Source of the DNA: Epiperipatus broadwayi
Lineage: Eukaryota; Onychophora; Udeonychophora; Euonychophora; Peripatidae
Direction of reading: 5' to 3'
DNA: 64,000 nt
NCBI GenBank assembly: GCA_028023455.1
Contig: JAQFVV010012402.1
Location: forward strand, 16,556,935-16,620,934
How positions within the stretch are numbered: position 1 is the first letter of the stretch; each line of letters begins with the position of its first letter. The notes under the pieces are model-generated. The model made no database searches and was not told the origin of the DNA. It worked only from the letters and a program-made list of their open reading frames with translations. Positions 35,701 to 48,359 of this stretch are shown in pieces. Both the position numbers and the translations under genes were made by a program.

Positions 35701-37652
35701 ATATTATTATATTTCAATTTAATGAGTTTCTTATAGTTAATTATTAGAAAATATTAATTTTATGAGATACTATATGTTATTAGTGTATCTTGAGCTAGTC
35801 TTAATATTAATTGTCTTAAGTAGTCATAGTTTATGTAATTTGACTATAGTTTAGCATAGTTATATCCTAGTTAGCTGGATTCTTTAGATTAATTTTTTTA
35901 AGGCAAGGATACAATAACCTTATGAAACAATACTACAACCCAACTTGGTCTAAAATAAATAAAATACAAATCCTATCATTGAGACTACTTTACAATTCCA
36001 GTTGATATATTCTATAGGTAAGATCGCAAAGCATAGGTTTTAACATTACAAAGTATATAAAATATACCCCCAATGGAATTTCTATTGTAGAAAATTTTCA
36101 TATGTTATGCTACAATCTCTAGGAAAATCTCAATAATAAACAATGATGAATATAATAAATATTATAGTTAAATAATTATTAAGATTATTTACACAATTAC
36201 TTATTCCCTTATATCTATAAATAACCACAATATTATAAATTTAGAATATATATATTAAATTAATCTAATTTGTTATTAAGCTATCTTATTATAATCCCAG
36301 GGATAATGATTATTCATTCAATCATATTATTAATTGCTAACAATTAGATAATTGAATGACAAGAAGGATTTTATTGAAATCCAATCATCTAAATAACAAT
36401 AATAACTTCATAACTTGTAGATGTTAATCACAACTATTTACTAATATATGTAGTTTCAAAACTAAACAAATAATTAAATTACTAAATTAATATTAGACTA
36501 ATAACTTATGAAACACTTTTTATTAATTAAACATACACTTTATACAAATAATAATGATTAAGTAGAATAATCATTCCTAATCAAAATATAATCTTTTATA
36601 AATTAATCTTTGGAAATCCTACTTATTTTAGCAATAACCTATTCCATTGATCTTTCAAGCAAGCCTTATAATTGTTTTACTATATATATATAAATGCTTT
36701 ATGCACAGATAATGAAGCTAGTATATATATCGAAAACAAATATAAAATGCTATATTAGCTGAGCCCTTTCAAGAGACTTCTTGCTCTCATATTCATAGCA
36801 ACTATTATTAAATTTTATCAAGGCTAAATAATACAATCATTGTTATTTAATTACTTTCCAAAACTTTATGCACTTTTATGATCTTATAATTTTATAACTA
36901 AACTATTTTTTAAAAAATATGTGACTCCAGAGATAAGATGAATTTCTGTAATGCTCTGAACATAAAATTATACGTTTATGATTAAATTTACATAAAATCT
37001 AAATAGATTAGTAAGTAAATTGGATATTGCTCTTATCAGATTATAAATCAAATGTGACAGATATTTGATTTATTTCGTTTTAATTTTTTTACATCTGATA
37101 ATATTTAAGAATTAACAATTTTTTTTTTTTACTAATGGATACTTAATAGCATTTCATTCAAATTCTTTATTTGAAATCGTCAGATAGAACATTAAATAAG
37201 TAAAATTTATATGAAAATTTTAATGTGCTACATCATTGAGTATGATATTAAGACACTTGTGATTCATAAAATCATCTAGTTTAAATCATATCATACATTT
37301 ATATGCAATAGTCCGATACACATATAATAAAAATAAATAAATACAATAATCCTTTCATTAATTTCCTCATGTATGAATCAGATACTGAGTTCAGAGAAAT
37401 TATTTTAACAGTACTAACAAAGATATTCGTATTAAAACATTTCAATTCTTGTACTTCTCCAAATTTTATAAATTAAATTATGCTAATAAGACCTAGATGA
37501 TAGGTTGTTTAGTCTTTACTCTAATTATATTGATATCTTATCATTTACCAAATTACCTTTTAATATTTATATTATCTATACAATATAAATAAAATATCTT
37601 AAATGAATTTTAAAATCGAATATTTTACCTTCATTCATCATACTTATTGTTG
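32742..37652. other. Long AT-rich spacer without recognised gene
   Basis: About 4.9 kb of very AT-rich sequence. A TATA-like tataaaaac at 33131 precedes a slightly GC-richer block (gaggttaatccagtctagac), which could be a solo LTR or promoter relic, but no paired copy was found. The open frames at 33598-33783 and 33837-34037 show no domains. Confidence 0.5.
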
Positions 37653-38321
37653 TGTTTGGCTGAATTGCAGGTTTCAGACTTAGGCCAACAGTAATATTAA
37701 AAACTATAAACAATTACTATTTAATATGTATAATTTATTAAAACAAATATATATATTATTAGATCAATAAATACAATAAGACATATAACTTTGTCAATAA
37801 TAAGCTGGTCATGCCGATTGACTCGACTCACGTCCAACTGTATATTTAGCTTGCCTTGTGAGTTCTAGTCTAAACTCTTCCAGCTGTACTGGATGGCTTG
37901 CCTCGAGTTTATTAAATGACTCTTCTGGCTGTATTAGACAGCTTTCCTCAAGTTTTCAAGTCATGGCAGCTTCCAGTCCTATGTGGACTTGCCTCAGTGC
38001 ATCGACATGTTGGTAGTGAATATAGTAGCAACACCTTCACTATAGGTTTCAATGGAGAGCATGTTCAGTCATTCAGGTAGACAGACATTCCCTGCCTTGC
38101 CTCCAAAAAGGCTGACTATTTACAGGTAGATTTCCTCTTAATGGCAGCAGTTGAATTCAGAGAGCCTATCCAATGGTAGAACTTTATACACATGTTTACA
38201 CATTGGCTATACTTGTTTTTACACTTAAGCCATGTTTATACATTGGTTATCCACATTTTTACACATTGGTTAGTAGCAGCAAGTGCTCTATCAGATAAGG
38301 AATCTGGACTAGGTCAGATAT
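37653..38321 (-). repeat. 3' LTR of the TRIM-like element
   Basis: Downstream repeat in minus orientation, adjoining the polypurine tract. It holds about 85 bp more than the other LTR, through a triplicated cacattggtta-like segment near 38190-38270. Confidence 0.65.
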
Positions 38322-38337
38322 GACATCCCTCCCCCTG
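38322..38337 (-). promoter_or_regulatory. Polypurine tract of the TRIM-like element
   Basis: Minus-strand agccagggggaggga ends exactly where the LTR begins with TGTCATAT. It would prime plus-strand synthesis in an active element. Confidence 0.6.
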
Positions 38338-38691
38338 GCTAAATTTAGCCCTGGAGAACCTAGTCACTGAGATGAGCTAGACAATGTGTTGTCTGCTTTG
38401 TTCGTTTTTCAGGTTTATTGCTGCTCGTCTTTATATTCCTTGTTTGATAAAGATGCCCCTGGTTGGGTGCTGCTGTCTTCAGTTTGGTGGTATTTTTTTT
38501 TTATTTGAACAAATTTAAGTGATTTTAATAATCACTGTAATTTAAATATGGTGAATGTCTTTAGCCACATTCACGTATTTCCTTTATTTTTCCAGCCAAT
38601 TTTGTTCGAACTGGCTTGTTTTATACTATTTCTCCAGTCAAGGGGGAAAAATAAATCCATTTGTCTGACTGTGCCAAATCTTTTGGGTTTG

Positions 38692-39275
38692 GCTGAATTG
38701 CAGGTTTCAGACTCATACCAACAGTAATATTAAAAACAATAAACACTATTTAATATGTATAATTTATTAGAACAAATATACATACATATTATACAATCAA
38801 TAAATACAATGTGATGAATAACTTTGTCAATAAGCTGGTTGTGCTGAATGGCTGAACTCACTTCCATCTGTATATTTAGCTTGCCTTGTGAGTTCTAGTC
38901 TAAATTCTTTCAGCTGTATTGGACAGCTTGCCTCAAGTCTGTCATAGTTATAGCAGCTTCTAGTCCTATCTGGACTAGCATCACTGCATAGACATATAGT
39001 AGAAACACCTTCACTGTTTGAAGTGATTTTAACGGAGAGCACATTCAGTCATTTAGGTAGACAGATGTTCTCTACCTTGCCTCCAAAAAGGCTGACTGTT
39101 TATTACCAGATCCGCTCCCTTAATGGTGGCAGTCAGATTCAGAGAGCTAATCAATGGTAGGATTTTATACACATGTTTACACATTGGTTAGTAGCAATAA
39201 GTGTTCAATCCAATATGATAAGGAATCTGGACTAGTCCACTTCAGAAGGCAAAGTTAGATATGATACCATATACA
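38692..39275 (-). repeat. 5' LTR of the TRIM-like element
   Basis: Upstream repeat in minus orientation, beginning TATCATATCTAAC at 39275. The minus-strand sequence after its end (ttggcacagtcagac) could be the primer-binding site, but the matching tRNA was not identified. The 71-codon frame at 38827-39042 lies inside the LTR and is incidental. Confidence 0.65.
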
Positions 39276-42180
39276 TTTCTTTTACAACTTTCACTTTTAA
39301 TGATCTCATACAATAATTTGTAATAACTGATTTTTTAAAAATATGTGTTTATTTGTTTTGCATCTGTTTATTTATCATTCCTTAAGGTATCATTACTTAC
39401 TATAGGAAGAAAAGTTATAGACTCATATTCATATTACTAACATATGATGCTTACAGTATAATTCACTATCTAAGATATCATTTGGAATAAGAAACTAATT
39501 TAATAGTGTATTGTAGGAATGGAGGTAAGTAACATTTATTTTTCACCCGCCATAACCTAGAGTAATCATTATTCCTTTAATGATATTACCACTGGAATCC
39601 TGCCTTTTCTCTTAAGCACTTACAGAATGGGGTGGTTAGACCTAAAAAGATCCTCACAACTTTCCTAATAAAATATGGGTGTCCTTTATATCTAACCCAA
39701 TTACGCTCAATATTAGTTCTTGAGGATTTATACTCAACTATCCTGGCATGTTCACTTATCCAATATTCATTCATTAATTTAGAGCATCAGTACAGAGTTC
39801 ATATTTCCAATCCAAGTATATAATACTTTGTCTCCCTAATGTTTATAAAACTTTATCTATAAAAGATCATCAGTCAAAACAAATATCATCTATCAAATAT
39901 GACAAATATATTATAGTCTTAATGTTTTACAATATCTGAGATCAATTAATAATGTAATAAAGTAATTACATATACTCTATTACACACATCACTTATAATA
40001 TTACACTCATTTTATACAGTAATATTTTATCCTAGAAACAATTTTTTTTTATTCATAATTATTTATTATGAACCATTGGATTATATCCTAGTACAGTAAA
40101 TTAACAATATAATATATACTACCTTTTTTACTAGTAAACATTTATTTTTTTTATATTAACATATATAATATAATAAAATTACCAAAATCATTTACTGTTC
40201 CTCAGCTTTTTTTACACATCAATGAGTCAATTTATATAAAATGTACAAAAAATCATCATAACACATTCATTTAATTTTAATATCTTAAAATCTAAAATTA
40301 TATTATAAAGTTATACAGATATTTAAAATCCTAATAAGCATATATATCACTTAATTATTTTTCTTACTGTCATAAAAAAAAAAAAATTCTAAATACAAAA
40401 AAAAATTGAGAGTGAAAACTTTTTCAATTATTTTTTCACTCTTCCCAAACTCTGACAGCTAGGTTGGGAGTTTCAATTCTTTCTTCTGTTGCTACCCCCC
40501 CCCCCCCAACTTGCAAAATCATTGTTAAATATATATACACAATACTTTAAAGAGGTAAATATATACACACAAAACTTCTTAGTGCTTTTGTTTATCCTAA
40601 GATCCTTAATTGAATTCAGTGCACTTCACAGCTTTAAAATATAATTATATTAAAGTACTTCTTTAAATATTCAATATTATTTTATAATCTGGTTATCCAT
40701 TATAGGCAGATAAAATAACTGGCTTCTTTAATAATACTTATTAAATTTCAGCTCTTTATCATTTCATCTTTTATATTCTTATAAGTTATATTCATTTATA
40801 ATATATTTGTTCTTGTTTTTAAATTTAATTCACATTGATATTATTTATCAAAATAAACACTTTTTGTTTTAAAAGGCCATAATAATCTTTTAACTCATCT
40901 TAAGATATATATTTTTTAAATGTAAGCAATAGTTGTATTTCACCTTCTATCTTATTATATAAAAAATGTTCATTACTTTTCCTAATTTATTTTATGTTTG
41001 GTAAATTACATATTGTTCATTAAAATATTGTTTTAATTTCCATTTAGTACACAAGTAATTCTTATTTAATATAATACTTTTTAAAAATCAGTTCATTATT
41101 ATTATGATAGATAAATCTAAGTTCTATGGAATATTTTCAAATGTCTATAACTACTGTTCTTTTTAAATAAATAAAGGTTCATTTGTAAATCATTTCTTAA
41201 AATTATTATAAATGAAGAAATAATAAAATACATTCTTACATAAATACATTTGAAAACTAGTTGAACTTGAAGATTACTCAAATCTATTCTTCTGTTGTTC
41301 CTTCACTCTTTAAAAAGTAGACTATAGTTTGACTATAACCTGATAGTGAGTAGGATTAACTTTTCCTGGCAAAGAATGGATTTGTTTACTCTATAATAAA
41401 CTTATAATTACTTTTAATTATTTTCTATACTTATCCAGCTTGTTAAAGTTGTTTTTTTAATTAATTTTAAAATAATATACAGTAAAATTTTATATTTTAT
41501 GAAACTAAAAAGTAACAGATTAATTAGCTCCTACTGTTTCTTTAAATCACCCCTAATTTTGTCTGCTAATCCTTTTTATATTGTACACAGTGTGCTGTCA
41601 TATTTTTAATTAAATAAATTTCATTGGTCATCTAAATTTAATTAATTGAAAAGTTTTTGAAAAATTAACTTTGTCTACAATTTTTAATAATAATAATAAG
41701 GTATAATATAATTAATAAAATATTTTAATACTTAAATAATAAATATAATTATTCTTATATTAAATATAATTATAACCTTTAATATTCTTTTAAAAATATT
41801 TATTGACGTTCAATAATTAATTAATAATTATACTGAAATATAAAATTATCACTATTAAAAAATTAGAAATTAATAATTTAATCCTTTTGTTGGAACAGAA
41901 AATATCATTTCCAACCAGAAAGTGTAATCAATTTATTTATTTTAAATAAATTCTGCATGTAGGTCCAAACACACACATTTTTAAAGAGTCACTGTAATAA
42001 AATTAAACAAATTTTGCTATTATAATTATTATAATGTTCAATAAAAAGTGAAAATTTTAATAAATATAATTTGTGTACTTACTACTATAGAATAAACTCA
42101 TAACTAAAATAAATTTAAAACATAAATGACTATTAAAAGTGTATGTTAGTTAAATTAACAGAATCTTATTCTTATACTAT
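39276..42180. other. AT-rich spacer without recognised gene
   Basis: No coding signal. A 13-C run lies at 40495-40507, and a GC-richer patch (39590-39760) with short frames on both strands has no recognisable domain. Confidence 0.5.
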
Positions 42181-42375
42181 ATGTAAATTCGAACTCAGAC
42201 TTTCACATGACCCACTACTCTCAGTGCCATCTCATATTGCTGACCCACCTGATCACACACAATAATCACCAATATACATATTTCATGCTAAACCAGCAAT
42301 CATCAGTTGGTCCAGATTATCACCTCTACACATATATGCAATAAGTACTCAGAAATATATTAAGATAGCCAATCT
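42180..42375 (-). repeat. SINE-like hammerhead repeat at the inner edge of the right arm
   Basis: Minus-strand order: cttaatata-type start (42370), hammerhead core, then gagatggcactgagag and B-box-like gagttcgaatt at 42185-42200. This best-preserved dispersed copy lies just outside the inverted-repeat match, in the spacer, and has no left-arm partner. Confidence 0.75.
42261..42322 (-). ncRNA. Hammerhead-ribozyme-like motif, best-preserved copy
   Basis: Minus strand: stem I GATAATC-TGG-ACCAA pairs with TTGGT-GATTATT. The core CTGATGA is intact. Stem II (T)TGCT/AGCA(T) carries loop GGTTT, followed by GAAA. Stem III is a perfect ATA/TAT with loop TG, and the cleavage site would be after A17. 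Only the basal stem II pair is mismatched. Tiny stem III helices with a 2-nt loop are known in newt satellite and Penelope-type hammerheads. Confidence 0.8.
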
Positions 42376-43384
42376 TCATATAGTATAGTATGTTTGGTAT
42401 AATGTAGTAATAGAGTGAAGTATTCTGAAATATGGATTTATAGAATTGATTTCGTTGCTGTCTTAAAATTTTTTTTAATAGCAATATAATCTTTTTCCTT
42501 TAATACTAATATTATTTTTTTTGTTTTATTAATCTGCTTTTTCTTGAAACTGGATTATCATGATGTTTGTTGCCTAGTTAAAAACTCGCAATTGATCCAT
42601 AATATTATCCAAGTATATGACAACAGTTCAAATCGAAGAAAAATAAAATTTGTATAAAGCAATTTTTTTAAAAAGTTATTATTGCAAACATTTCTCCTCT
42701 TAAATGTAATGTAAAACTTTAAAACTAGTCATTATTTATCACATGGAAAATTTCTGGGATTTATTTTGTGAGCATCAAAGTCAGGAGAGTTAATATTTAA
42801 AAAGTGTAAATAATTATAATTATTTAATGTTATACTGTTTGTGGTTTTGTTACACAAAATTCATTTTGTTTTAATTTTAAAATGTTATTTCATGGGAACT
42901 GGTGCACTAGAATTTAACTTGCACAAGACATGTCTTAACCTGACAATGGCCCTGGCATAATCTTTTATAAAATTCTGAATTGAAGCACTAGTACTTTTTT
43001 TAAAAAAAAATTGAATTTTATTTTCATTATAAGCACTACCTTCTTCATGGCATTAATGTCAGAGATTGTAATAATTTTCTTTAATTTATTTTAAAATATT
43101 TAAATTTCATTGTTTCAGAAAAAGACATTTATTCCTTATCCAAATTTAATTTAACTTCATGAAACATAAATAACTATTCACCTTTCATCGGTTATGTATA
43201 AGTTCATTTTTACAAGAATTTTAAGTTGAAATTACATCACTAAATTGCATTTTCTCCATTACTAAAATATTTTTATCCTCTTTAACTGAAAATTCTTTAG
43301 ATCATTATCACCTTTATCAAAAGCAAGACCTGAATTATCTATCACATGATTTAAAAGTTATGCTTACCCAAGCTGTTTAACACA

Positions 43385-43478
43385 AAGGTAAAACTCTCCA
43401 TACAGTAGTGCCACTCTGTGCATCCATTGATTACTCTGGCTTGCATTTAGTAGGCTATTATATGGAAAGTTTTGCTTT
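43385..43478. mobile_element. Short foldback MITE copy, right arm
   Basis: aggtaaaactctccatacag at the start and ggaaagttttgct at the end, with attactctggcttgcattta inside. Partner of 26530-26613; it keeps slightly more of the centre. Confidence 0.6.
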
Positions 43479-43759
43479 TGTGTCGGATTTAAAATATTAT
43501 AAACAATTTGAAAAATCAATTAGTACTTTTAGAAACAATTAGTTTAATTTATTCGTTTGCAATTAGAGTAGGTATATTGACTGAACAAAAACTATAGATA
43601 TATTTCCAAATTTTTACTGGCAATATTTTCTCCTTTATAGACAGGTTGTCATTCATTGACACAAACTGTCACAAGCTCAATAAAATGAGAGAAAAACTTC
43701 ATAACTATTTTAATAGTTTTGTTTGGTTGCACTGTAATATATTTTTCAGTAAAATAAAT

Positions 43760-44330
43760 TTTGTAGACTATAGTTGTAAGATGTCAGATAAATAGATTTA
43801 GATACCTGGGCAGTTGATTGAGTGAGGTTGGTAAGTATTGAAGAAGTTAAAACAAGGATAACATAGGTAAAAAGGCATTTATTAAGAGAAATTATTGTGT
43901 ACAACTTTGTATAGTGAATTAAACAAAAGAATAAATATGTGTAGAGTATTAGTATGGTTGTAAAATGTAGATCATGAGTGAAAGAATTAAATACAGATGT
44001 GAACATGGAAAAAGTTAGATGTATAAAATAACAAGTGATGAAAGTTTTACAAATAGTGAATGATAGATTGATTTAGGATATAGGAGATAGAAAGAAATGC
44101 TGGGTTGGACATATATTAAGAAAGAAATAGTTTGATGAAGGTTGTTTTGGGAAAGTGGGAAGAAAAGATGAGATTGGTCTCATTGGATGATATGAGATAT
44201 AGAAATGAATATTTGGATAATGACCAGAACATAATGAAAAAATGGATGACTTGGATGTGTGATTGTTCTCTGGACCTATCCATAGAACAAATCACTATTG
44301 AAGATATTGCATTTGAAATAAAAGCACATT
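43760..44330 (+). pseudogene. Non-LTR retrotransposon C-terminal relic
   Basis: Plus strand carries a run encoding a WVGHI-like motif (44100-44115) followed by degraded sequence, resembling the C-terminal WAGHIARR region of the RTE element at 59700-59740. The 68-codon frame at 44132-44338 is in a different frame and has no domain. Matches 25840-26330 in the other arm. Confidence 0.5.
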
Positions 44331-44339
44331 TGCATTAAC

Positions 44340-46875
44340 TGGAGTTTTTAATAGTTTCATTCAGGCTTGATTTAATGCTAAATCCTGTTGGAATTGGCTA
44401 TACAGGTTCATATTAACTGCTAACAAATATCTATAGTAGTTTATAGCCAGACTTTGAAGACAATACTAAATAAATATTTTTAACATATACATTGTATTTG
44501 TTTTTTGATAATTACATATACATTGTAAGGTATTTATTTTAATAGATTAACATAGTTATAATATAATTTGGTAATACAGGGTTCAGGATATTTGCATACA
44601 CCTTTAACATGCATTAAAGACAGATTAATTAACTCTAGCTATATTTATATAGGTTAAGGGTTATTGTTTTGCTAAAGGCTCACAAAAATAATAAAAGATT
44701 GTGATGACCTATACAAAGTCTTATGATCTATTTGTTACCTGCAGAGTAATCTCTCTAAAACAGCAACTCCATCTTCTTGGCTGAGGGTTATCCTTGATTC
44801 CACTCTAGTAGATCTTATGTTCTCACATTCTCTAGAATGCACCTGAATTGGGAGTGGTTAATGGCTTTTATTCATTAATACTGATGTCTCACTTATCCCT
44901 ATTAGTACTAATATAGGTATAATTGTACTTTACTTATTTTAAATGTTATGTATATTAATGACACATTACATTATTCTACAGAGCATTTTAATGGCACTGT
45001 AAACGATTAGCATATTCTATATTAATTATAAAAACATCTTTTAGTATATTCTTTATTAATCCTTCTTAATATGATGCTGCTGCTCTCCATTCAAGATGAG
45101 ACTCATTTCAGTTATTTATATCATCTTATGAAATGGCAAATATTGCACTGCAATGATGTATATGCAATCAATTAACAATTTAAACATATATGCATTTAAA
45201 TAAAAATTAGTTTTTAGCATATCATTCATTACACCGCTTTCATATAAATGAAGACAATTTTACCCATGTTAGAATACTTTGACTATGTGAAAACATTTTA
45301 AACAATATGTAGAGCTATAAATAGCCAAACATCCATCAAATTTATATTACAACTATTAACCATTATAAAAGTTTCATTCTAAAAACTTGAAACACCTATA
45401 AATTTCTGAACGGATGCTGAATGTTGCCTTAACATGTCAGAAAAGTGCCTGCATTGAATGCATTTTGTATTGGTAGTACATGAAATGGTTAACACTACAG
45501 AAGAGCTATTTTTGTACAATGTTACTTGAGATTGATTAAATATATTCTTCAAAACCATTAAAGAATTATTATCTCATAAGGACTCAAAATGTGGAATGTC
45601 CTTAGCTCTTGAGAAATTTGGATTAGTATTCTATTTAAGAATATTGATTGCAAATAAATTCAAGCTGTAAATGCAAATAAATATATTTAGGATACATATA
45701 TCAAAGGATGAACATAGTACAGAATTTTTTAGTCTCCAGTTAGTCTAATAAGATGATTTCCAGTAAAATACATACATAATGAGAATAATCTAGAGCTTTT
45801 TCATGGGTTAGTTGCCATATAAATTTGATCTCTATTTGGTTACATATATTTTTACAGTGTAACCATTAATTGTTATGTATATTTCTTGTGGATCAATGTT
45901 TATAATTTCACAAGGTGTTCCGATATGCATCGAAATTGTCACTTGTGTGATGAAAATTGATCTTTACTTTGTTATATATGTCTGATTATTACACATATTA
46001 TGTGTGACATATATAAAAATGGTACTTACTATGGAAGAAAATTACTACTGTATTATGTTAAGAAAGAAAAGTTAAGACAAAATCAAAGTAGACAAATATG
46101 AAGAGGTGAGAGTTAACAAAATTAGTTTTTTAAAAAAATCAATTTATTAAATACATTTTAAAACTGCTAAAGAATTACTGTCTGATAGAGATCCTCATCT
46201 TGGGTGAAATTTATATTTGGTGTAACATTAAAAAGGTTAACATAATAAGATTATTGCAAATATAAATGAGCTTTAAATTTGAACAGGTTACATTTAGAAA
46301 ATGTATAAATATCATGTGATTAACATAAGATCAGAAAGGTGCTTCAAGTATCTTGCTCAAACAACAAGAAGTTGTTTATAAAATATATATATAATGAGAG
46401 GATGGAGTGATTTTTTTTACTAGATAATAGCAGTTTAATTACATGTATTTCTACAGTACAACCATTAATATTACATACGTATCTTGTGATGCAATATTTT
46501 GTCACACAAGGTATTTTAACATCCTGACAGAAATTAAGTAGTTAATGAAAACTGACCTCTGTTAAATTACATCTACAGAGATACCATTAATTATTGTAGA
46601 TATAATACTTATTTTTTCTGTTTCACAAGATATCAATTGGATAGAAATAGTTCTCACCTTGGAAGTAAAATGTTATGTCATATTGGTGTAGACTAATTAA
46701 TTATAACAAAATGCAAAGTAGAGATGAAAGCTAATGAGACTGTGTTTAGGTTGATTCAATACATTCTATTTCAACACTACTTTAAAAAATCACTATCTCA
46801 TAAGGTGCTGTAATTTGTTGTAAGTGGCCCAGTTTTTGTAAAATTCATGATAGTTTTATATATCAAAAAGTTACA
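44340..46875. other. Right-arm sequence without gene
   Basis: Counterpart of 23220-25840, including the diverged tandem units. No frame is shared by both arms. Confidence 0.5.
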
Positions 46876-47030
46876 CTCAATAGAAAGTCCTTGAAATACA
46901 GGCACTCTTCATACATCTGGAACCTAATTGTAAATATAGGGGATTTGAACTCAGACTTTCAAGCACCATTCAACTATCCACACTATCTCATACCACTGAT
47001 ACACATGACGACACACATGTAGAAAAGATA

Positions 47031-47092
47031 AATAATCACCAATACACGTATTTTGTGCTGAACCAGCATTTGTCAGTTGGTCCAGATTATCA
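47031..47092 (-). ncRNA. Hammerhead-like motif, degenerate (core mutated)
   Basis: Stem I GATAATC-TGG-ACCAA/TTGGT-GATTATT and stem II ATGCT/AGCAC survive, but the core is CTGACAA and GAAA has become AAAA. Confidence 0.55.
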
Positions 47093-47552
47093 TCTCCCAC
47101 ATTTATAATCAGTGCTCAGTTTTATATTAAGATAGCAAACCCTCATACTTTAATGGACAGGCTTCAATCTATATGTTTGTGGTCTTGTGTATCAGTGGCA
47201 TGAGATAGTGTGGATAGATGAAGGTACTTGAAAGTCTGAGTTCAAATCCCTATATTTACAATTAGATTCCAGGTATATGAAGACTGCCTGTATTTCAAGT
47301 ATTTACACATTAAGCCTGCATATTACCAATCCCTCTTCTATATATTTAAATGAAAAAGGTCCTATATATATGAGGGGTCATGATTTAAGGTCAACATGGG
47401 CATGGTAATAATATTGGCATCAGCATGGGATTTGAGCTTTTCATTGTCAGATTTTAATGGTATGGAAGGCTGAAGAGGTAGATGTTGGAGTATATTGAAG
47501 CCTGTCCATTGCTATCTTAATATAAAACTGAGCACTGATTATGTGTGGGAGA

Positions 47553-47615
47553 TGATAATCTGGACCAACTGCTAAGTGCTGGTTCAGCACAAAATACATA
47601 TGTTGGTGATTATTT
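47553..47615 (+). ncRNA. Hammerhead-like motif, degenerate
   Basis: GATAATC-TGG-ACCAA and TTGGTGATTATT form stem I and GTGCT/AGCAC a perfect stem II, but the core reads CTGCTAA and GAAA reads AAAA. The helices outlived the catalytic core. Confidence 0.55.
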
Positions 47616-48359
47616 ATCTTTTATACATGTGTGTGGTCATGTACATCAGTGATATGAGATAGTGTGGATAAATGAAGGGTGATTGAAAGTCTGAGTTCAA
47701 ATCCCCTATATTTGCTCAATAGAAAGGTAAATTTAAATATAAATAAATTCAAACAAGTTGTGTTTATGAACATCAGTACTAAACTATCAACATTGGTGTG
47801 GAAATCCAATTATTTCAAATATTTAGCTCACATAATGAACAAAGGTTATTTGTGAAGTACTTGTATGAATTAGTGAGAATTAATCTGGAGCTTTTATATT
47901 AATGCATAATATTTAGAAGTGCATAAAATATATACATAACAAAAAACAGTATTATTTGAATATATTTCCATGACATAAAATTGTGCATGCTCAAATAGGA
48001 ATTATGTAAATATATAACAGATGCAAGTGAAGTGTATTGCATTTATTTGTTATATGTTTATTTGGGGATTATAACAATAAACTAACATCTAGCTAAAATA
48101 TTAAAACATAAAATGACAAAAATAAAAATGTAATAAAATTATGTAAATAGAGGGATTTGAACTCAGGATCTTTCAGTCCATTCATCCTCCACTTTATCTT
48201 AAGCAACTAATACAAATGATTACACACATGTGAAAGAGATACATGGTCCCCAATATATATATATTGTGCAGAACCAATTTTCCACACATATATACAATCA
48301 GTGCTCAGTTTATATTAAGATAGGAATTTCTCAAACTTTAGTGGACAGGCTTCAATCTT

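Larger units (their letters stand above)
37653..39275 (-). mobile_element. Internally deleted LTR retrotransposon (TRIM-like)
   Basis: Two long direct repeats, 37653-38321 and 38692-39275, share tttggctgaattgcaggtt, cttgccttgtgagttctagt, ccttgcctccaaaaaggctg and the terminal aggaatctggacta...agatatga(c/t)a. On the minus strand the repeats begin TGTCATATCTGA and end AGCCAAACA, with TG...CA termini. A purine-rich tract ccagggggaggga lies directly before the 3' LTR (38322-38337). Only about 370 bp lies between the repeats, with no gag or pol, so it is a non-autonomous derivative. Superfamily (Gypsy or other) unknown; no target duplication was recognised. Confidence 0.75.
46880..48355. repeat. 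Cluster of SINE-like hammerhead repeats, right arm
   Basis: Copies at 46930-47170 (-), 47180-47290 (+, B-box end only), 47500-47710 (+) and 48145-48355 (-). The markers gagttcaaatcccc, ggtatgagatagtgtgga-like and actgagcactgatta occur in the same order as in the left arm. One left-arm unit pair (about 22140-22700) is represented by fewer copies here, so the cluster changed size after duplication. Confidence 0.7.

Noticed and set aside
35880-36450. AT-rich stretch that might be a mitochondrial insertion
   Set aside because: No recognisable mitochondrial rRNA, tRNA or protein pieces on either strand.
40495-40507. 13-C run as a possible structural or G4 signal
   Set aside because: A single homopolymer; not enough G/C tracts for a quadruplex, and possibly a sequencing-sensitive site.
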